This document shows, piece after piece, positions 1 to 7,862 of a stretch of 64,000 bases of DNA (within the stretch, counting starts at the first letter, position 1; every line of letters begins with the position of its first letter). Made by a program: the position numbers and the translations under genes. Source of the stretch: HGM13006 sp900757695 (lineage in GTDB: Bacteria; Bacillota; Clostridia; Oscillospirales; Oscillospiraceae); NCBI GenBank assembly GCA_959607825.1, contig CAUHNW010000016.1, forward strand, positions 1 through 64,000, in the 5' to 3' direction. The notes under the pieces were generated by a model, which ran no database searches, was not told where the DNA came from, and worked only from the letters and a program-made list of their open reading frames with translations.

Positions 1-326
<326 letters not shown>

Positions 327-336
327 TGGTATTAAA

Positions 337-350
337 ACAGCTTGCGCTGT
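337..350 (-). other. GNRA-type hairpin in the 16S leader
   Basis: Just upstream of mature 16S, the minus strand forms a 5-bp stem (ACAGC/GCTGT) closed by a GCAA tetraloop. It could take part in leader folding or processing. The rest of 327-532 is AT-rich transcribed leader with a short dyad around 369-383 (TTTGCTCTTAGCAAA) and no coding signal. Confidence 0.4.
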
Positions 351-532
351 ATTAACCGATCTTAAGACTTTGCTCTTAGCAAATACTCAAGAATTTTCGT
401 TGGCTTATTCGCTTTTACACGATTCGCTCACTTGTTTCATGATCTATATCATGATAATTGTCCAAGGTGCTAAATTTCATGTTTCTCGTTGTTTAATTTA
501 CAAGGTACACTCCGCAAAAGCGGAACTCATTT

Positions 533-561
533 ATTATATCATGTTGTCTTTGATTTGTCAA
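533..561 (-). promoter_or_regulatory. rRNA promoter, proximal (sigma-A type)
   Basis: On the minus strand: TTGACA (556-561), 17-nt spacer, TATAAT (533-538). This is a perfect sigma-A consensus in both hexamers, about 205 nt upstream of 16S. Confidence 0.9.
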
Positions 562-617
562 GAACTTTTTTCGATCAGTTTCGATGAAGTTCGCGGCGTC
601 TCGCTGACAGCCTGATT

Positions 618-646
618 ATTGTAACACACTCGATTCCGTTTGTCAA
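618..646 (-). promoter_or_regulatory. rRNA promoter, middle (sigma-A type)
   Basis: On the minus strand: TTGACA (641-646), 17-nt spacer, TACAAT (618-623). It is the second of three tandem promoters reading toward the 16S gene. Confidence 0.88.
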
Positions 647-723
647 GAAGTTTTTTCACAAATCAATGTGTCTCAAGACCGGATCTGAATGATGTTTTCC
701 TGCGCTCTCTCAAGCGCATCGGT

Positions 724-752
724 ATTTTACCAGAACTTAGCCTGATTGTCAA
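724..752 (-). promoter_or_regulatory. rRNA promoter, distal (sigma-A type)
   Basis: On the minus strand: TTGACA (747-752), 17-nt spacer, TAAAAT (724-729). It is the most upstream of the three tandem rrn promoters and lies about 80 nt from the divergent metA start. Confidence 0.85.
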
Positions 753-830
753 GCACCTTTTTCAAGTTTTCATTGAGATTTCCGACATTATATGATAAGA
801 TACCAAAAGACCATAGAGAGGAATGATCCT

Positions 831-1745
831 ATGCCAATTAAGATCTCCGATTCTCTTCCCGCCCGTGCGGTACTGGAAAGCGAGAATATATTTGTTATGA
901 CGGAATACCGTGCCTTTCATCAGGATATCCGTCCCCTGCATGTATTAATCCTGAATCTTATGCCGACTAAAATTGTGACTGAGATCCAACTGATGCGAAA
1001 ACTCTCCAATTCCCCCATTCAGGTAGACATTGATCTCATGTATACCAGCTCCTACAGTTCCCGGCATACTTCACCGGAATATCTGGATTCTTTTTATACA
1101 ACATTCGATCAGATCAAGGACAAGCGCTATGACGGCATGATCATTACCGGCGCTCCCGTAGAAAACTATGATTTTGAGGATGTTGAATACTGGCCCGAGC
1201 TTGTTGAGATCATGGAGTGGAGCAAAACCCATGTGTATTCCACCCTTCACATCTGCTGGGGGGCCTACGCCGGTCTTTACTATCATCACCATATTCAAAA
1301 GCATAACACGCCTGCCAAGATCTTTGGTGTTTTCCCGCATCATGTCCTTGACAGCACACAGCCGCTCTTCCGTGGCTTCGATGATATCTTCTATGCCCCG
1401 CATTCCCGGAACACCGAGGTTTACGAAGCGGATATTCGGGACTGTGTGGAGCTGGAGCTGTTAGCCACTTCTCCCGAGGCAGGTGTTTTTGCCTGTGCCA
1501 CCCCGGACAAACGTCAGATCTTTGTCTGTGGGCATTTGGAATATGATGCCGATACCTTAGGTTCTGAATATTGGCGGGATAAGAAGAAAGGACTCGACAT
1601 CGCTGTTCCTCAGCACTATTATCCCGATGACGATCCCACCAACACCCCCATCGTCAACTGGCGTTCCGCAGGTCAGCTGTTCTATACCAACTGGCTGGAC
1701 TACTATGTCTATCAGGCAACGCCCTACGATCTCCGGGACCTGTAA
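831..1745 (+). CDS. metA: homoserine O-acetyltransferase (MetA family)
   Basis: 304 aa. Acylates L-homoserine, the first committed step of methionine synthesis, in the cytoplasm. The MetA fold is recognised from the LNLMPTK segment and the HICWGAYAGLY motif. By direct count Cys142 is the nucleophile and His235/Glu237 (CGHLEYD) complete the triad, in the family's usual numbering. Residue 111 is Glu (TGAPVENYDF); in this family Glu111 goes with acetyl-CoA use and Gly111 with succinyl-CoA, so the acyl donor is predicted to be acetyl-CoA. The start at 831 is chosen because AGAGG lies about 10 nt upstream; an earlier in-frame ATG at 792 lacks a ribosome binding site. Single gene, divergent from the rRNA operon. 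Confidence 0.95.
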   Translation: MPIKISDSLPARAVLESENIFVMTEYRAFHQDIRPLHVLILNLMPTKIVTEIQLMRKLSNSPIQVDIDLMYTSSYSSRHTSPEYLDSFYTTFDQIKDKRYDGMIITGAPVENYDFEDVEYWPELVEIMEWSKTHVYSTLHICWGAYAGLYYHHHIQKHNTPAKIFGVFPHHVLDSTQPLFRGFDDIFYAPHSRNTEVYEADIRDCVELELLATSPEAGVFACATPDKRQIFVCGHLEYDADTLGSEYWRDKKKGLDIAVPQHYYPDDDPTNTPIVNWRSAGQLFYTNWLDYYVYQATPYDLRDL

Positions 1746-1756
1746 TTTTTTCTGAT

Positions 1757-1788
1757 CTGCCCTCTGCCGGCTTTTCGGCAGAGGGCAG
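1757..1788 (+). terminator. intrinsic terminator after metA
   Basis: Perfect 13-bp inverted repeat (1757-1769 / 1776-1788) with a 6-nt loop and a short T-rich tail, between the convergent ends of metA and dpaB. Confidence 0.8.
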
Positions 1789-1791
1789 TTT

Positions 1792-2370
1792 CTATCCTTG
1801 CTTGTATTCTATTAAAGCAGGCTGAAGCTGCCGTCCCATCAATGCCGCCTCCGCCGCTTCCGTTATTCTCGTCATATCCGCCTTCAGTGAGTCCGGCTTT
1901 TCCAAAGGATCATCCTGCCCAAAGGGTACAAAATAGATATTTCTGCGACCCATGAGCTCCATAATGTTTTTTCCGCTGGCGCCCAAACCGTCATTGGTAG
2001 ATACTGCGATCAATACCGGTCTTCCGTTCCGCAGCTGGGCCTTCGCTGCCATGGTCACCACGGAATCTGTGATTCCGCAGGCCATCTTTCCCAATGTGTT
2101 GCCCGTACACGGCGCAATAACCAGCAGGTCCAGCAACGCCCTTGGGCCTATGGGTTCTGCCTCTTGGATGGTTTTAAGCGGTCTCCGGCCGCAGAGATTT
2201 GTCAGACGTGCAATATGTTCCTCCGCCGTTCCAAACCGGCTGTCTGTTTCTCCGCTGATTTCTGACATGATCGGTACTACGTCCTCAAACCTGTTGCAGA
2301 ATCGCTCCAGCTCACATAACACCGGCTGAAAGGTACAGAACGAACCGCACATCGCAAATCCGATTTTCAT
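1792..2370 (-). CDS. dpaB: dipicolinate synthase subunit B
   Basis: 192 aa, flavoprotein-like (Dfp/PpaS-type fold). With DpaA it makes dipicolinic acid from dihydrodipicolinate in the mother cell during sporulation; the product is loaded into the spore core with calcium. Family landmarks are the N-terminal MKIGFAMCGSFCTF, the APCTGNTLGKMACGITDS segment, and SVNDG/NIYFVPFGQDDP-like stretches. The start at 2370 is supported by a GGAGA-type ribosome binding site and by the ATGA overlap with the dpaA stop codon, which implies translational coupling. Second gene of a two-gene dpaAB operon, the standard arrangement. Confidence 0.93.
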   Translation of the reverse strand: MKIGFAMCGSFCTFQPVLCELERFCNRFEDVVPIMSEISGETDSRFGTAEEHIARLTNLCGRRPLKTIQEAEPIGPRALLDLLVIAPCTGNTLGKMACGITDSVVTMAAKAQLRNGRPVLIAVSTNDGLGASGKNIMELMGRRNIYFVPFGQDDPLEKPDSLKADMTRITEAAEAALMGRQLQPALIEYKQG

Positions 2371-3215
2371 TCCAACGTTCTCCCTTCTCCGTTCAGACAA
2401 CTCCACACGGCCTCTGCCAGATTCTCCCCTGCCGTTACCGGCGCAGTCTTTCCCGGCAGCGCACGGCCCAAGACAACTCGCTTTTCCAGCTCCGCCGGAA
2501 ATCCGCCTGGCTTTGAGGCCAGCTCCAACAGGACGCAGCTTTCCCCGATTCGCTCCGCCTGTTCCCCGGAGATCACAGTTCCCGGCACCGTATTGACAAT
2601 TGCATCAAATTCTGCAAGTCCGGCCGGGTACTCCCCCGTCCGAACCACGCCGTACCCCCGCAGCTTCAGTTCTGCTCTCTGGGAAGGCTTTCTTGCTCCT
2701 ACCGTTACATGCGCCCCCAAATTTCGAAGCTTTTCTGCTAGGAATCGTCCGATCCGGCCATAGCCCAGCACAAGGATTTTCGCTCCGGCCACCGTCCGGC
2801 TCATGTGGTGCAGCAGCAGATATACTGCCCCCTCCGCCGTTACCGCCGCATTGCGCAGCAGATATTCCTCCTGTTCCAAAAAGCTCACGCAGCGCACGCC
2901 CCGCTGTTGGAGCCACGCTTCCGTCTCCACTGGGAATCTTCCCCCAACCAGAACAGGCCGTTCCCCCAGCAAATATGGCAGCAGTGCCGAAGGCACCGCC
3001 TCCCCGCCAATGGCCAGCATTTCCTCCTGAAACGGCTCCATGGGCAGCAGAAGAAGATTTGCGCCGGAGAGCGCCTCTTCCAGAGACTCTGCCTGATCCT
3101 CCATTTCCGGCACACCCCAGCACCGAATGGGCAGTCCATCACCCCTGAGTCGGTGGACCGCCCAGGGGTATCTGCCGTCTCCCCCCAATACCCACGCATT
3201 TACCATCGCTTTCAT
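2367..3215 (-). CDS. dpaA: dipicolinate synthase subunit A
   Basis: 282 aa. NAD(P)-binding partner of DpaB. The N-terminal domain (~1-120) is followed by a Rossmann domain with GYGRIGRFLAEKLRNLGA at about 150-170, the SAHH/AdoHcyase-like NAD motif typical of SpoVFA. The start at 3215 is preferred over an ATG at 3236 because GGGGAGG sits 9 nt upstream of it, inside the longer reading frame. No convincing sigma-K promoter (AC...CATANNNTA) was found in the short upstream region, although mother-cell expression is expected for this family. Confidence 0.92.
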   Translation of the reverse strand: MKAMVNAWVLGGDGRYPWAVHRLRGDGLPIRCWGVPEMEDQAESLEEALSGANLLLLPMEPFQEEMLAIGGEAVPSALLPYLLGERPVLVGGRFPVETEAWLQQRGVRCVSFLEQEEYLLRNAAVTAEGAVYLLLHHMSRTVAGAKILVLGYGRIGRFLAEKLRNLGAHVTVGARKPSQRAELKLRGYGVVRTGEYPAGLAEFDAIVNTVPGTVISGEQAERIGESCVLLELASKPGGFPAELEKRVVLGRALPGKTAPVTAGENLAEAVWSCLNGEGRTLE

Positions 3216-3260
3216 TCCCGCATTCCTCCCCTGCATGCATCCTATTCCGCTGCGGAATTT

Positions 3261-3289
3261 TTGACAATCCCGCCACAGCCTAGTATAAT
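3261..3289 (+). promoter_or_regulatory. sigma-A promoter for the pseudouridine synthase gene
   Basis: TTGACA (3261-3266), 17-nt spacer, TATAAT (3284-3289); the downstream start codon is at 3317. Confidence 0.85.
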
Positions 3290-3316
3290 AATGCCATCTT
3301 ATTTTGGAGGAATATC

Positions 3317-4207
3317 ATGACCCTCACCTACACCGCCGCACCGGAGGATGCCGGGCGAAAGCTTTTTTCTCTGCTTCGGTACCGGCTCCATCTCTCCGCC
3401 GGGCTGATCAAACGTCTGAAATACCAGACCGTCTTTCAAGTCAACGGCCAAATGGCTTATACCAATCATATTGTCTCTGCAGGCGACCGGATCACTCTGA
3501 CCTTGCCCGAGGAGCAGGCCGACTTTCCGCCGGAAGCCATGGAACTGCATATTCTCTACGAGGACGAAGCGCTGATCGCACTCCACAAGCCCGTAGGGAT
3601 CATCATCCACCCCTCCGCCACCAGGAACACCGGCACATTAGCCAACGGTCTGTTGGCCTATCTAGGAAGCGGCACCGTCCACCCGGTGAACCGGCTGGAT
3701 CGGGATACCACCGGTGTAACCATTTTCGCCAAAAACGGCTATGTGAAAAGCATTCTCACAGAATCCATGGAAAAAGCGCAGATCCATAAAACCTATTTGG
3801 CCCCCACCTATGGCGCACTGCCCGAAAAGAATGGGGTAATCGACCTGCCCATTGACCGGGTCAACGAATCCTCCCTCTGGCGCACCATTCGGGAAGACGG
3901 CCAGCCCGCCCGCACCGCCTATGAGCTTTTACTGGAAACCCCCTGCTGGAATCTCTATGCGTTTCACCCGCTGACCGGCCGCACGCATCAAATTCGTCTT
4001 CATGCCATGGCCTCCGGCGCTCCCCTGCTGGGGGATCCCGTGTACCATTCCGAGGAATCCCTTCTATATTCTGATTCCATGGGGCTCTTCACCCAATGTC
4101 TGACCTGCGTTGAGATGACATTCCCACACCCCATCACTGGCAAGGAAATGACCATCACCACAAGACCGGAGTGGTATCAAAGCCCATGGTTCCAAGAATA
4201 TCGATAA
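3317..4207 (+). CDS. RluA-family pseudouridine synthase
   Basis: 296 aa. Isomerises uridine to pseudouridine in structured RNA (rRNA or tRNA; exact site not predictable). An S4-like N-terminal region (~10-75) precedes the catalytic domain. The HPVNRLDRDTTGV motif carries the catalytic Asp (~residue 130), and HPLTGRTHQIRLH is the family's conserved RNA-binding motif II/III. The start is supported by TTGGAGG upstream. Monocistronic, with its own promoter and a strong terminator. Confidence 0.93.
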   Translation: MTLTYTAAPEDAGRKLFSLLRYRLHLSAGLIKRLKYQTVFQVNGQMAYTNHIVSAGDRITLTLPEEQADFPPEAMELHILYEDEALIALHKPVGIIIHPSATRNTGTLANGLLAYLGSGTVHPVNRLDRDTTGVTIFAKNGYVKSILTESMEKAQIHKTYLAPTYGALPEKNGVIDLPIDRVNESSLWRTIREDGQPARTAYELLLETPCWNLYAFHPLTGRTHQIRLHAMASGAPLLGDPVYHSEESLLYSDSMGLFTQCLTCVEMTFPHPITGKEMTITTRPEWYQSPWFQEYR

Positions 4208-4208
4208 A

Positions 4209-4245
4209 AAAAGACGTGCACAGTTTTCGCTCGTGCACGTCTTTT
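4209..4245. terminator. bidirectional terminator hairpin, copy 1 of a duplicated element
   Basis: 13-bp stem AAAAGACGTGCAC/GTGCACGTCTTTT (4209-4221 / 4233-4245) flanked by A and T runs, so it can work on both strands. It separates the convergent pseudouridine synthase and XRE genes. A near-identical hairpin recurs at 4837-4871. Confidence 0.85.
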
Positions 4246-4504
4246 ACTCTATATCCACATTCTGTTTGTCCAGCCCTGCAAAAAACGCATCATAGCTGCA
4301 ATCATAAAGGCGCCGCAGCTCCATCAACACGCTCACCCGGATATTCAGCTCTCCGGATTCATATTTCGCATAGGTGGTACGCCCAATATCACAACCACGC
4401 CGCTGAAGCTCTGCGCAGAGCTTTTCCTGTGAAATTCCCTTCTGTATTCTCAGCCGCCGCAGATTGTCTCCCATACATCGATCCCGCCGCAATTTCTGTT
4501 CCAT
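4244..4504 (-). CDS. XRE-family helix-turn-helix regulator
   Basis: 86 aa single-domain Cro/CI-type DNA-binding protein. The HTH_3 core is GDNLRRLRIQKGISQEKLCAEL followed by RRGCDIGRTTYAKYESGE (~12-55). No effector or dimerisation domain is present beyond the HTH. The start at 4504 has AGAGGTG at good spacing. It is divergent from a 66-aa gene, and the region between them holds dyad repeats that are likely operators, so it probably represses itself and that neighbour. Confidence 0.88.
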   Translation of the reverse strand: MEQKLRRDRCMGDNLRRLRIQKGISQEKLCAELQRRGCDIGRTTYAKYESGELNIRVSVLMELRRLYDCSYDAFFAGLDKQNVDIE

Positions 4505-4524
4505 TTCTTCACCTCTGGTGTTTT

Positions 4525-4598
4525 TTGACCAGTATTGGTAGCATTCTTTAGTATTTTATGCTATAGTGAGGAAGAATATTGACCGCTATACTGGTCAA
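4525..4598. promoter_or_regulatory. candidate XRE operator dyad
   Basis: TTGACCAGTAT (4525-4535) and its exact inverted copy ATACTGGTCAA (4588-4598) flank the divergent promoter region. Each half also forms a small palindrome (ACCAGTATTGGT at 4529-4540; GACC...GGTC at 4581-4596). A TATAGT -10-like box lies at 4562-4567. Binding by the adjacent XRE protein is inferred. Confidence 0.55.
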
Positions 4599-4623
4599 TC
4601 AGAAATTAGTTGGAGGTTTTTAC

Positions 4624-4824
4624 ATGGCAGATTATCAAAAAATGTACGCAGCGCTTTGCGGTGCCATTGATGATGTCATCGGCCCGTTGGAGCACATTCC
4701 GCTGGCACTTCCGCAAGTGAGAGCTCTGCGTGCTGCACTGCTGCATGCAGAGGAAATTTTTCTTGAAACAGACACCGCTCCACTAGAGGGGGAGATTCAC
4801 ATTCTGCCCCCTCCGGCAAAGTAA
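4624..4824 (+). CDS. conserved small hypothetical protein
   Basis: 66 aa, mostly alpha-helical and without a signal peptide or membrane span. I recognise the general type (short proteins starting MADYQKMY...GAIDDVIGPLE) as a recurrent unannotated protein of gut Clostridia but know no function. The start at 4624 follows TTGGAGG; the upstream in-frame ATG at 4579 has none. It is divergent from the XRE gene and is probably its regulatory target. Confidence 0.7.
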   Translation: MADYQKMYAALCGAIDDVIGPLEHIPLALPQVRALRAALLHAEEIFLETDTAPLEGEIHILPPPAK

Positions 4825-4836
4825 ACTGATATAAAA

Positions 4837-4871
4837 AAAGACGTGCACGGTTTTCCATCGTGCACGTCTTT
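4837..4871. terminator. terminator hairpin, copy 2 of the duplicated element
   Basis: 13-bp stem AAAGACGTGCACG/CGTGCACGTCTTT (4837-4849 / 4859-4871), 9-nt loop containing TTTTC as in copy 1 at 4209. It lies between the 66-aa gene and the convergent L,D-transpeptidase-like gene. Confidence 0.82.
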
Positions 4872-4890
4872 GATTTTCTATGAACTATGG

Positions 4891-6099
4891 TCAGTATACT
4901 ACTACCATGGTTCCCACCGGGATATTTTCCGCCATCCACTCCACATCATCCTCCCGCATCCGAACACTGCCGCCGGAAACAGGCTTGCCCATGGTGGTGT
5001 CGGTAATATAGTGGGTCGATGCGTCATAGGGTCGGCTGGTAATCGCTTCGCCGCCGTTATACACAAGAACAGGCTTCACATAGGTATCGCCCAGATCCCA
5101 TTTTTCCTGTAGCACGGAATATGTAAACACGCCGGTGGATGTAGGTGATGTATTCTTTCCGGTGGCACACTCAAAGGTCTCTGTCAAGGCCCAATTCCCC
5201 TCATAGCCCTTGAATACATTGACCTTCTGGGTATAGAGATTCACCCATACCAGATAATCCGTTGTGCTGTCATAGCCCATGGAATTCACAAATTCCGTCT
5301 TCATCTCTTCGGAATAGTCTTCGTCTGTGGTACAGTCCTCTTCGGAGATCTCCACATCTGCCGCACTGACCCAACCGCTTTCCCCGGTGTGGAGCTGCAT
5401 GCGGATGGCAGTCATCCCCGTTGCGTCTTTCTTGTATTCCAGCAGCAGACCGGAATCCCCCTCCCCAAGACTTTCGGTCTGTCGGGTAAGATCGGCATCC
5501 TCATAGATCGCTGTGTCTCTGACTGCCGTTACCGGGATTTCCTCCGTCTTTACCAGCACCTCTGCTTCTGTAGAGGAAACCCGCTCCACATTTACCATGG
5601 TGCTGGAGGTCATAGTGTTGCCGTCCCCCAGATTGACATCCAGCTTTACTTCAGCAGTATCTGCCCCCTCCTGTGTGGGGTCGATCTCCACATTACAGCT
5701 GACCGTAGAACCCTCTACCAGCAGTCTCTGCGACTCATGGCCGACTTCTTCCCCGTCCACATACCAGGTAAGCTCCGCTGCCACGCTGTTTACAATATCT
5801 CCGAAGGCCGCCGTTACCGTTGTGTATGGGTGATAAGGGGAGATATCTCCGTTATCATAGAGCACCACTGTAGGATTCTCCTGAACGCTCTGCGCCTCTG
5901 CTTCCGCAATCAGCGCCTGCGTTGCCTCCTCCACTTGAGCTGCATTGTCCGCAGGTGCCATCTGTGTGGTATCCACGCCAAGGCTTTCCAGCGAATGGTC
6001 ATCCTTTACGTGGATCAGACAGCGCACAAAGGTAAAAACCGCCCCGGCGATAATAACGAAGCATGCTGCTCGGTAAATCCATTTCAAAACGTTTTTCAT
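4891..6099 (-). CDS. L,D-transpeptidase-like (YkuD) membrane protein with Ser in place of the catalytic Cys
   Basis: 402 aa. One N-terminal membrane anchor (~6-26), a low-complexity linker, an Ig-like and an SH3-like region (~100-275), then a C-terminal YkuD fold (~290-402) facing the outside. YkuD enzymes normally cross-link peptidoglycan 3-3 through a Cys in an S-H-G-C-[VI]-R motif. Here the motif reads VSGGSVRM, so both the His and the Cys are changed; Ser378 is encoded by AGT (complement of 4966-4968), one base from TGT. The upstream His of STHYITD is present. It is either inactive, a Ser variant, or a scaffold. The start at 6099 follows GGTGAGG and lies 4 nt after the upstream DUF2804 stop. 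Last gene of the murT-gatD operon. Confidence 0.85.
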   Translation of the reverse strand: MKNVLKWIYRAACFVIIAGAVFTFVRCLIHVKDDHSLESLGVDTTQMAPADNAAQVEEATQALIAEAEAQSVQENPTVVLYDNGDISPYHPYTTVTAAFGDIVNSVAAELTWYVDGEEVGHESQRLLVEGSTVSCNVEIDPTQEGADTAEVKLDVNLGDGNTMTSSTMVNVERVSSTEAEVLVKTEEIPVTAVRDTAIYEDADLTRQTESLGEGDSGLLLEYKKDATGMTAIRMQLHTGESGWVSAADVEISEEDCTTDEDYSEEMKTEFVNSMGYDSTTDYLVWVNLYTQKVNVFKGYEGNWALTETFECATGKNTSPTSTGVFTYSVLQEKWDLGDTYVKPVLVYNGGEAITSRPYDASTHYITDTTMGKPVSGGSVRMREDDVEWMAENIPVGTMVVVY

Positions 6100-6103
6100 A
6101 GCC

Positions 6104-7138
6104 TCACCACTTATTTCTGACTTTCTCTGCAAATCCAAAGAATCGATTCATATGGATCTCCCTGCCGTCATCCAGCACTGCCGTTCCTGTAAATGTGCCG
6201 AACACCTGATGCTGGTCAGACTGAAGCGGCCCGACTTTGGTCAAGGCACTGCGATCCAATACCGGCCGGAACACCGCTTCAAATCGCCCATCACTGGACG
6301 AGAAACGCCAGGGTGACATATAGTCCGCCTCCCCATTCCCCTTTGTGGGGATATGGAAGGTCACGTTTTCCAGCTTGTGTGCCTTTCCATCATAAAACAG
6401 CATGTTTTCCGTGGCTGCGGAGGTATCTCCAAAGCCATAGCCCAAATTAAACCCAAAGGGCACACCATCCACTGCACCGGAAGCGCTGGACCAGTACCAG
6501 GTATTGTCATAGGTCCAAACACCACGGCCCCAGTCCAGAACGCCAAAGCTGTCCTGGGGATTGAATCGGTACTGCCGCCCCAGAAACGTCACCTCTCCCG
6601 AGGCACGCATGCAGTTGATTTTCTGGTTATAGTAAAAAGCTTTGGGATGCCCCCGGAAGGGTGTGGCAATCACCATGGTATCCTCCGGCGGCTCTGTCAG
6701 GGTCACGCTTCCGTCAATGGGATTCCCGTCCCGGAAATCATCCATGTGGAACGTCAGCCGACGGGTATCCCCACGATTCTCAAAGAGCATCTGATAGCCG
6801 TTTCCACCGGCATAGATATCCCCGGAAGCGCTGGTTTCCGGCAGCTTCAGCTTTCCCATGGGCATTACCAGCATCGGAGACGTGGTCTGCTCCCACCTCT
6901 CCTGAAAATCCAGAAGGCTAATGCTCACAAGCCCCATATAGCCGTTGTCTGCAATGGTCAGTGCAAGACCGTATTCCCCATTGGTAATGAGATAGTAGTC
7001 CCATTCCTTCCTGCGGATGGCAGGCGCCTTGACGTCTTTCTTTCGATATGCAAGACTTAATTTCGTGTCCCAGCCGGGCTCCCGCAGGATGCCCAGGGAA
7101 TCCAGCAGCGGGCCGGATTTAGCGATTCTGTGCTGCAC
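6104..7138 (-). CDS. DUF2804 domain-containing protein
   Basis: 344 aa. DUF2804 proteins have no known function; the fold resembles beta-rich lipocalin/AttH-like hydrolases. The family is recognised from the start (QHRIAKSGPLLDSLGILREPGWD) and the DWGRGVWTYDNTWYWSS core (~205-225). The initiator is GTG at 7138, with GGAGGAGAGG ideally placed upstream; it overlaps the end of gatD by 20 nt, so the two are translationally coupled. No signal peptide. Placement between lipid II amidation genes and a YkuD-type protein suggests a cell-envelope role, which is inference. Confidence 0.82.
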   Translation of the reverse strand: MQHRIAKSGPLLDSLGILREPGWDTKLSLAYRKKDVKAPAIRRKEWDYYLITNGEYGLALTIADNGYMGLVSISLLDFQERWEQTTSPMLVMPMGKLKLPETSASGDIYAGGNGYQMLFENRGDTRRLTFHMDDFRDGNPIDGSVTLTEPPEDTMVIATPFRGHPKAFYYNQKINCMRASGEVTFLGRQYRFNPQDSFGVLDWGRGVWTYDNTWYWSSASGAVDGVPFGFNLGYGFGDTSAATENMLFYDGKAHKLENVTFHIPTKGNGEADYMSPWRFSSSDGRFEAVFRPVLDRSALTKVGPLQSDQHQVFGTFTGTAVLDDGREIHMNRFFGFAEKVRNKW

Positions 7139-7862
7139 GAAGCCTCTCCTCCATATACTTGTGGGCCTGATTTTCCAGCTTGTCCTCCAGCGGAGGCAGC
7201 TCATAGCCGGGATACTTCCGGGTCAGCGCCCACGAAAGCAGCATATCCGCCACCGCAGGGTTTTTGGGCAGCAGGCAGCCGTGGCTGTAGGTGGCATATA
7301 CGTTCTTATAGCGCGCCCCCTCATAGCCGTCCTTACCGTTATTCCCATAACCCGAGAGCACCTTTCCAATGGGCTTTACCCCGTCTCCAAGGAAGGTCTG
7401 TCCGGAGTGGTTCTCAAATCCCACCACAGCGGTGCCGCCCAAATCATCACACTCATACATATAGTTGCCGATCATACGATCCTTCTGGCCTACCGTATAG
7501 AGATCCAGTGCCCCCAAGAAGTCGCACTGCTGTCCGTCCCATGTCTTATAGTAGCTCCCAAGGATCTGATAGCCGCCGCAAATGGCCAAAAAGGCCTTTT
7601 CATCCTCAATGGCAGCCTTGATCTCCGCAGTCTTTTGTCCCGCCAGATCGTTAAGCAGAACCCCCTGCTCAAAATCCTGACCGCCGCCGATAAAAAACAG
7701 GTCATATTTGGAGGCTTCCAGCGGATCTCCAATGGAGATTCCCTCTACATTGCAGTCAATGCCCCGCCACTGGAGGCGCTTTTGCATGCAGATCACATTT
7801 CCCCGGTCTCCGTATAGGTTCAGGACATCGGGATAGAGATGACAAATATTCAGTTCCATCAT
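7119..7862 (-). CDS. gatD: lipid II isoglutaminyl synthase, glutaminase subunit GatD
   Basis: 247 aa, class I glutamine amidotransferase of the CobB/CobQ-like type. It releases ammonia from glutamine and passes it to MurT, which amidates the D-Glu of lipid II on the cytoplasmic side of the membrane. The nucleophile is the Cys of AICGGYQ (~residue 95) and the catalytic His lies in TYSHGCLLPKNP (~194), matching the family's Cys94/His189 arrangement. The start ATG at 7862 overlaps the murT stop by one base (a second ATG follows directly at 7859); GGGAGG precedes both. Coupled operon partner of murT. Confidence 0.93.
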   Translation of the reverse strand: MMELNICHLYPDVLNLYGDRGNVICMQKRLQWRGIDCNVEGISIGDPLEASKYDLFFIGGGQDFEQGVLLNDLAGQKTAEIKAAIEDEKAFLAICGGYQILGSYYKTWDGQQCDFLGALDLYTVGQKDRMIGNYMYECDDLGGTAVVGFENHSGQTFLGDGVKPIGKVLSGYGNNGKDGYEGARYKNVYATYSHGCLLPKNPAVADMLLSWALTRKYPGYELPPLEDKLENQAHKYMEERLRAAQNR

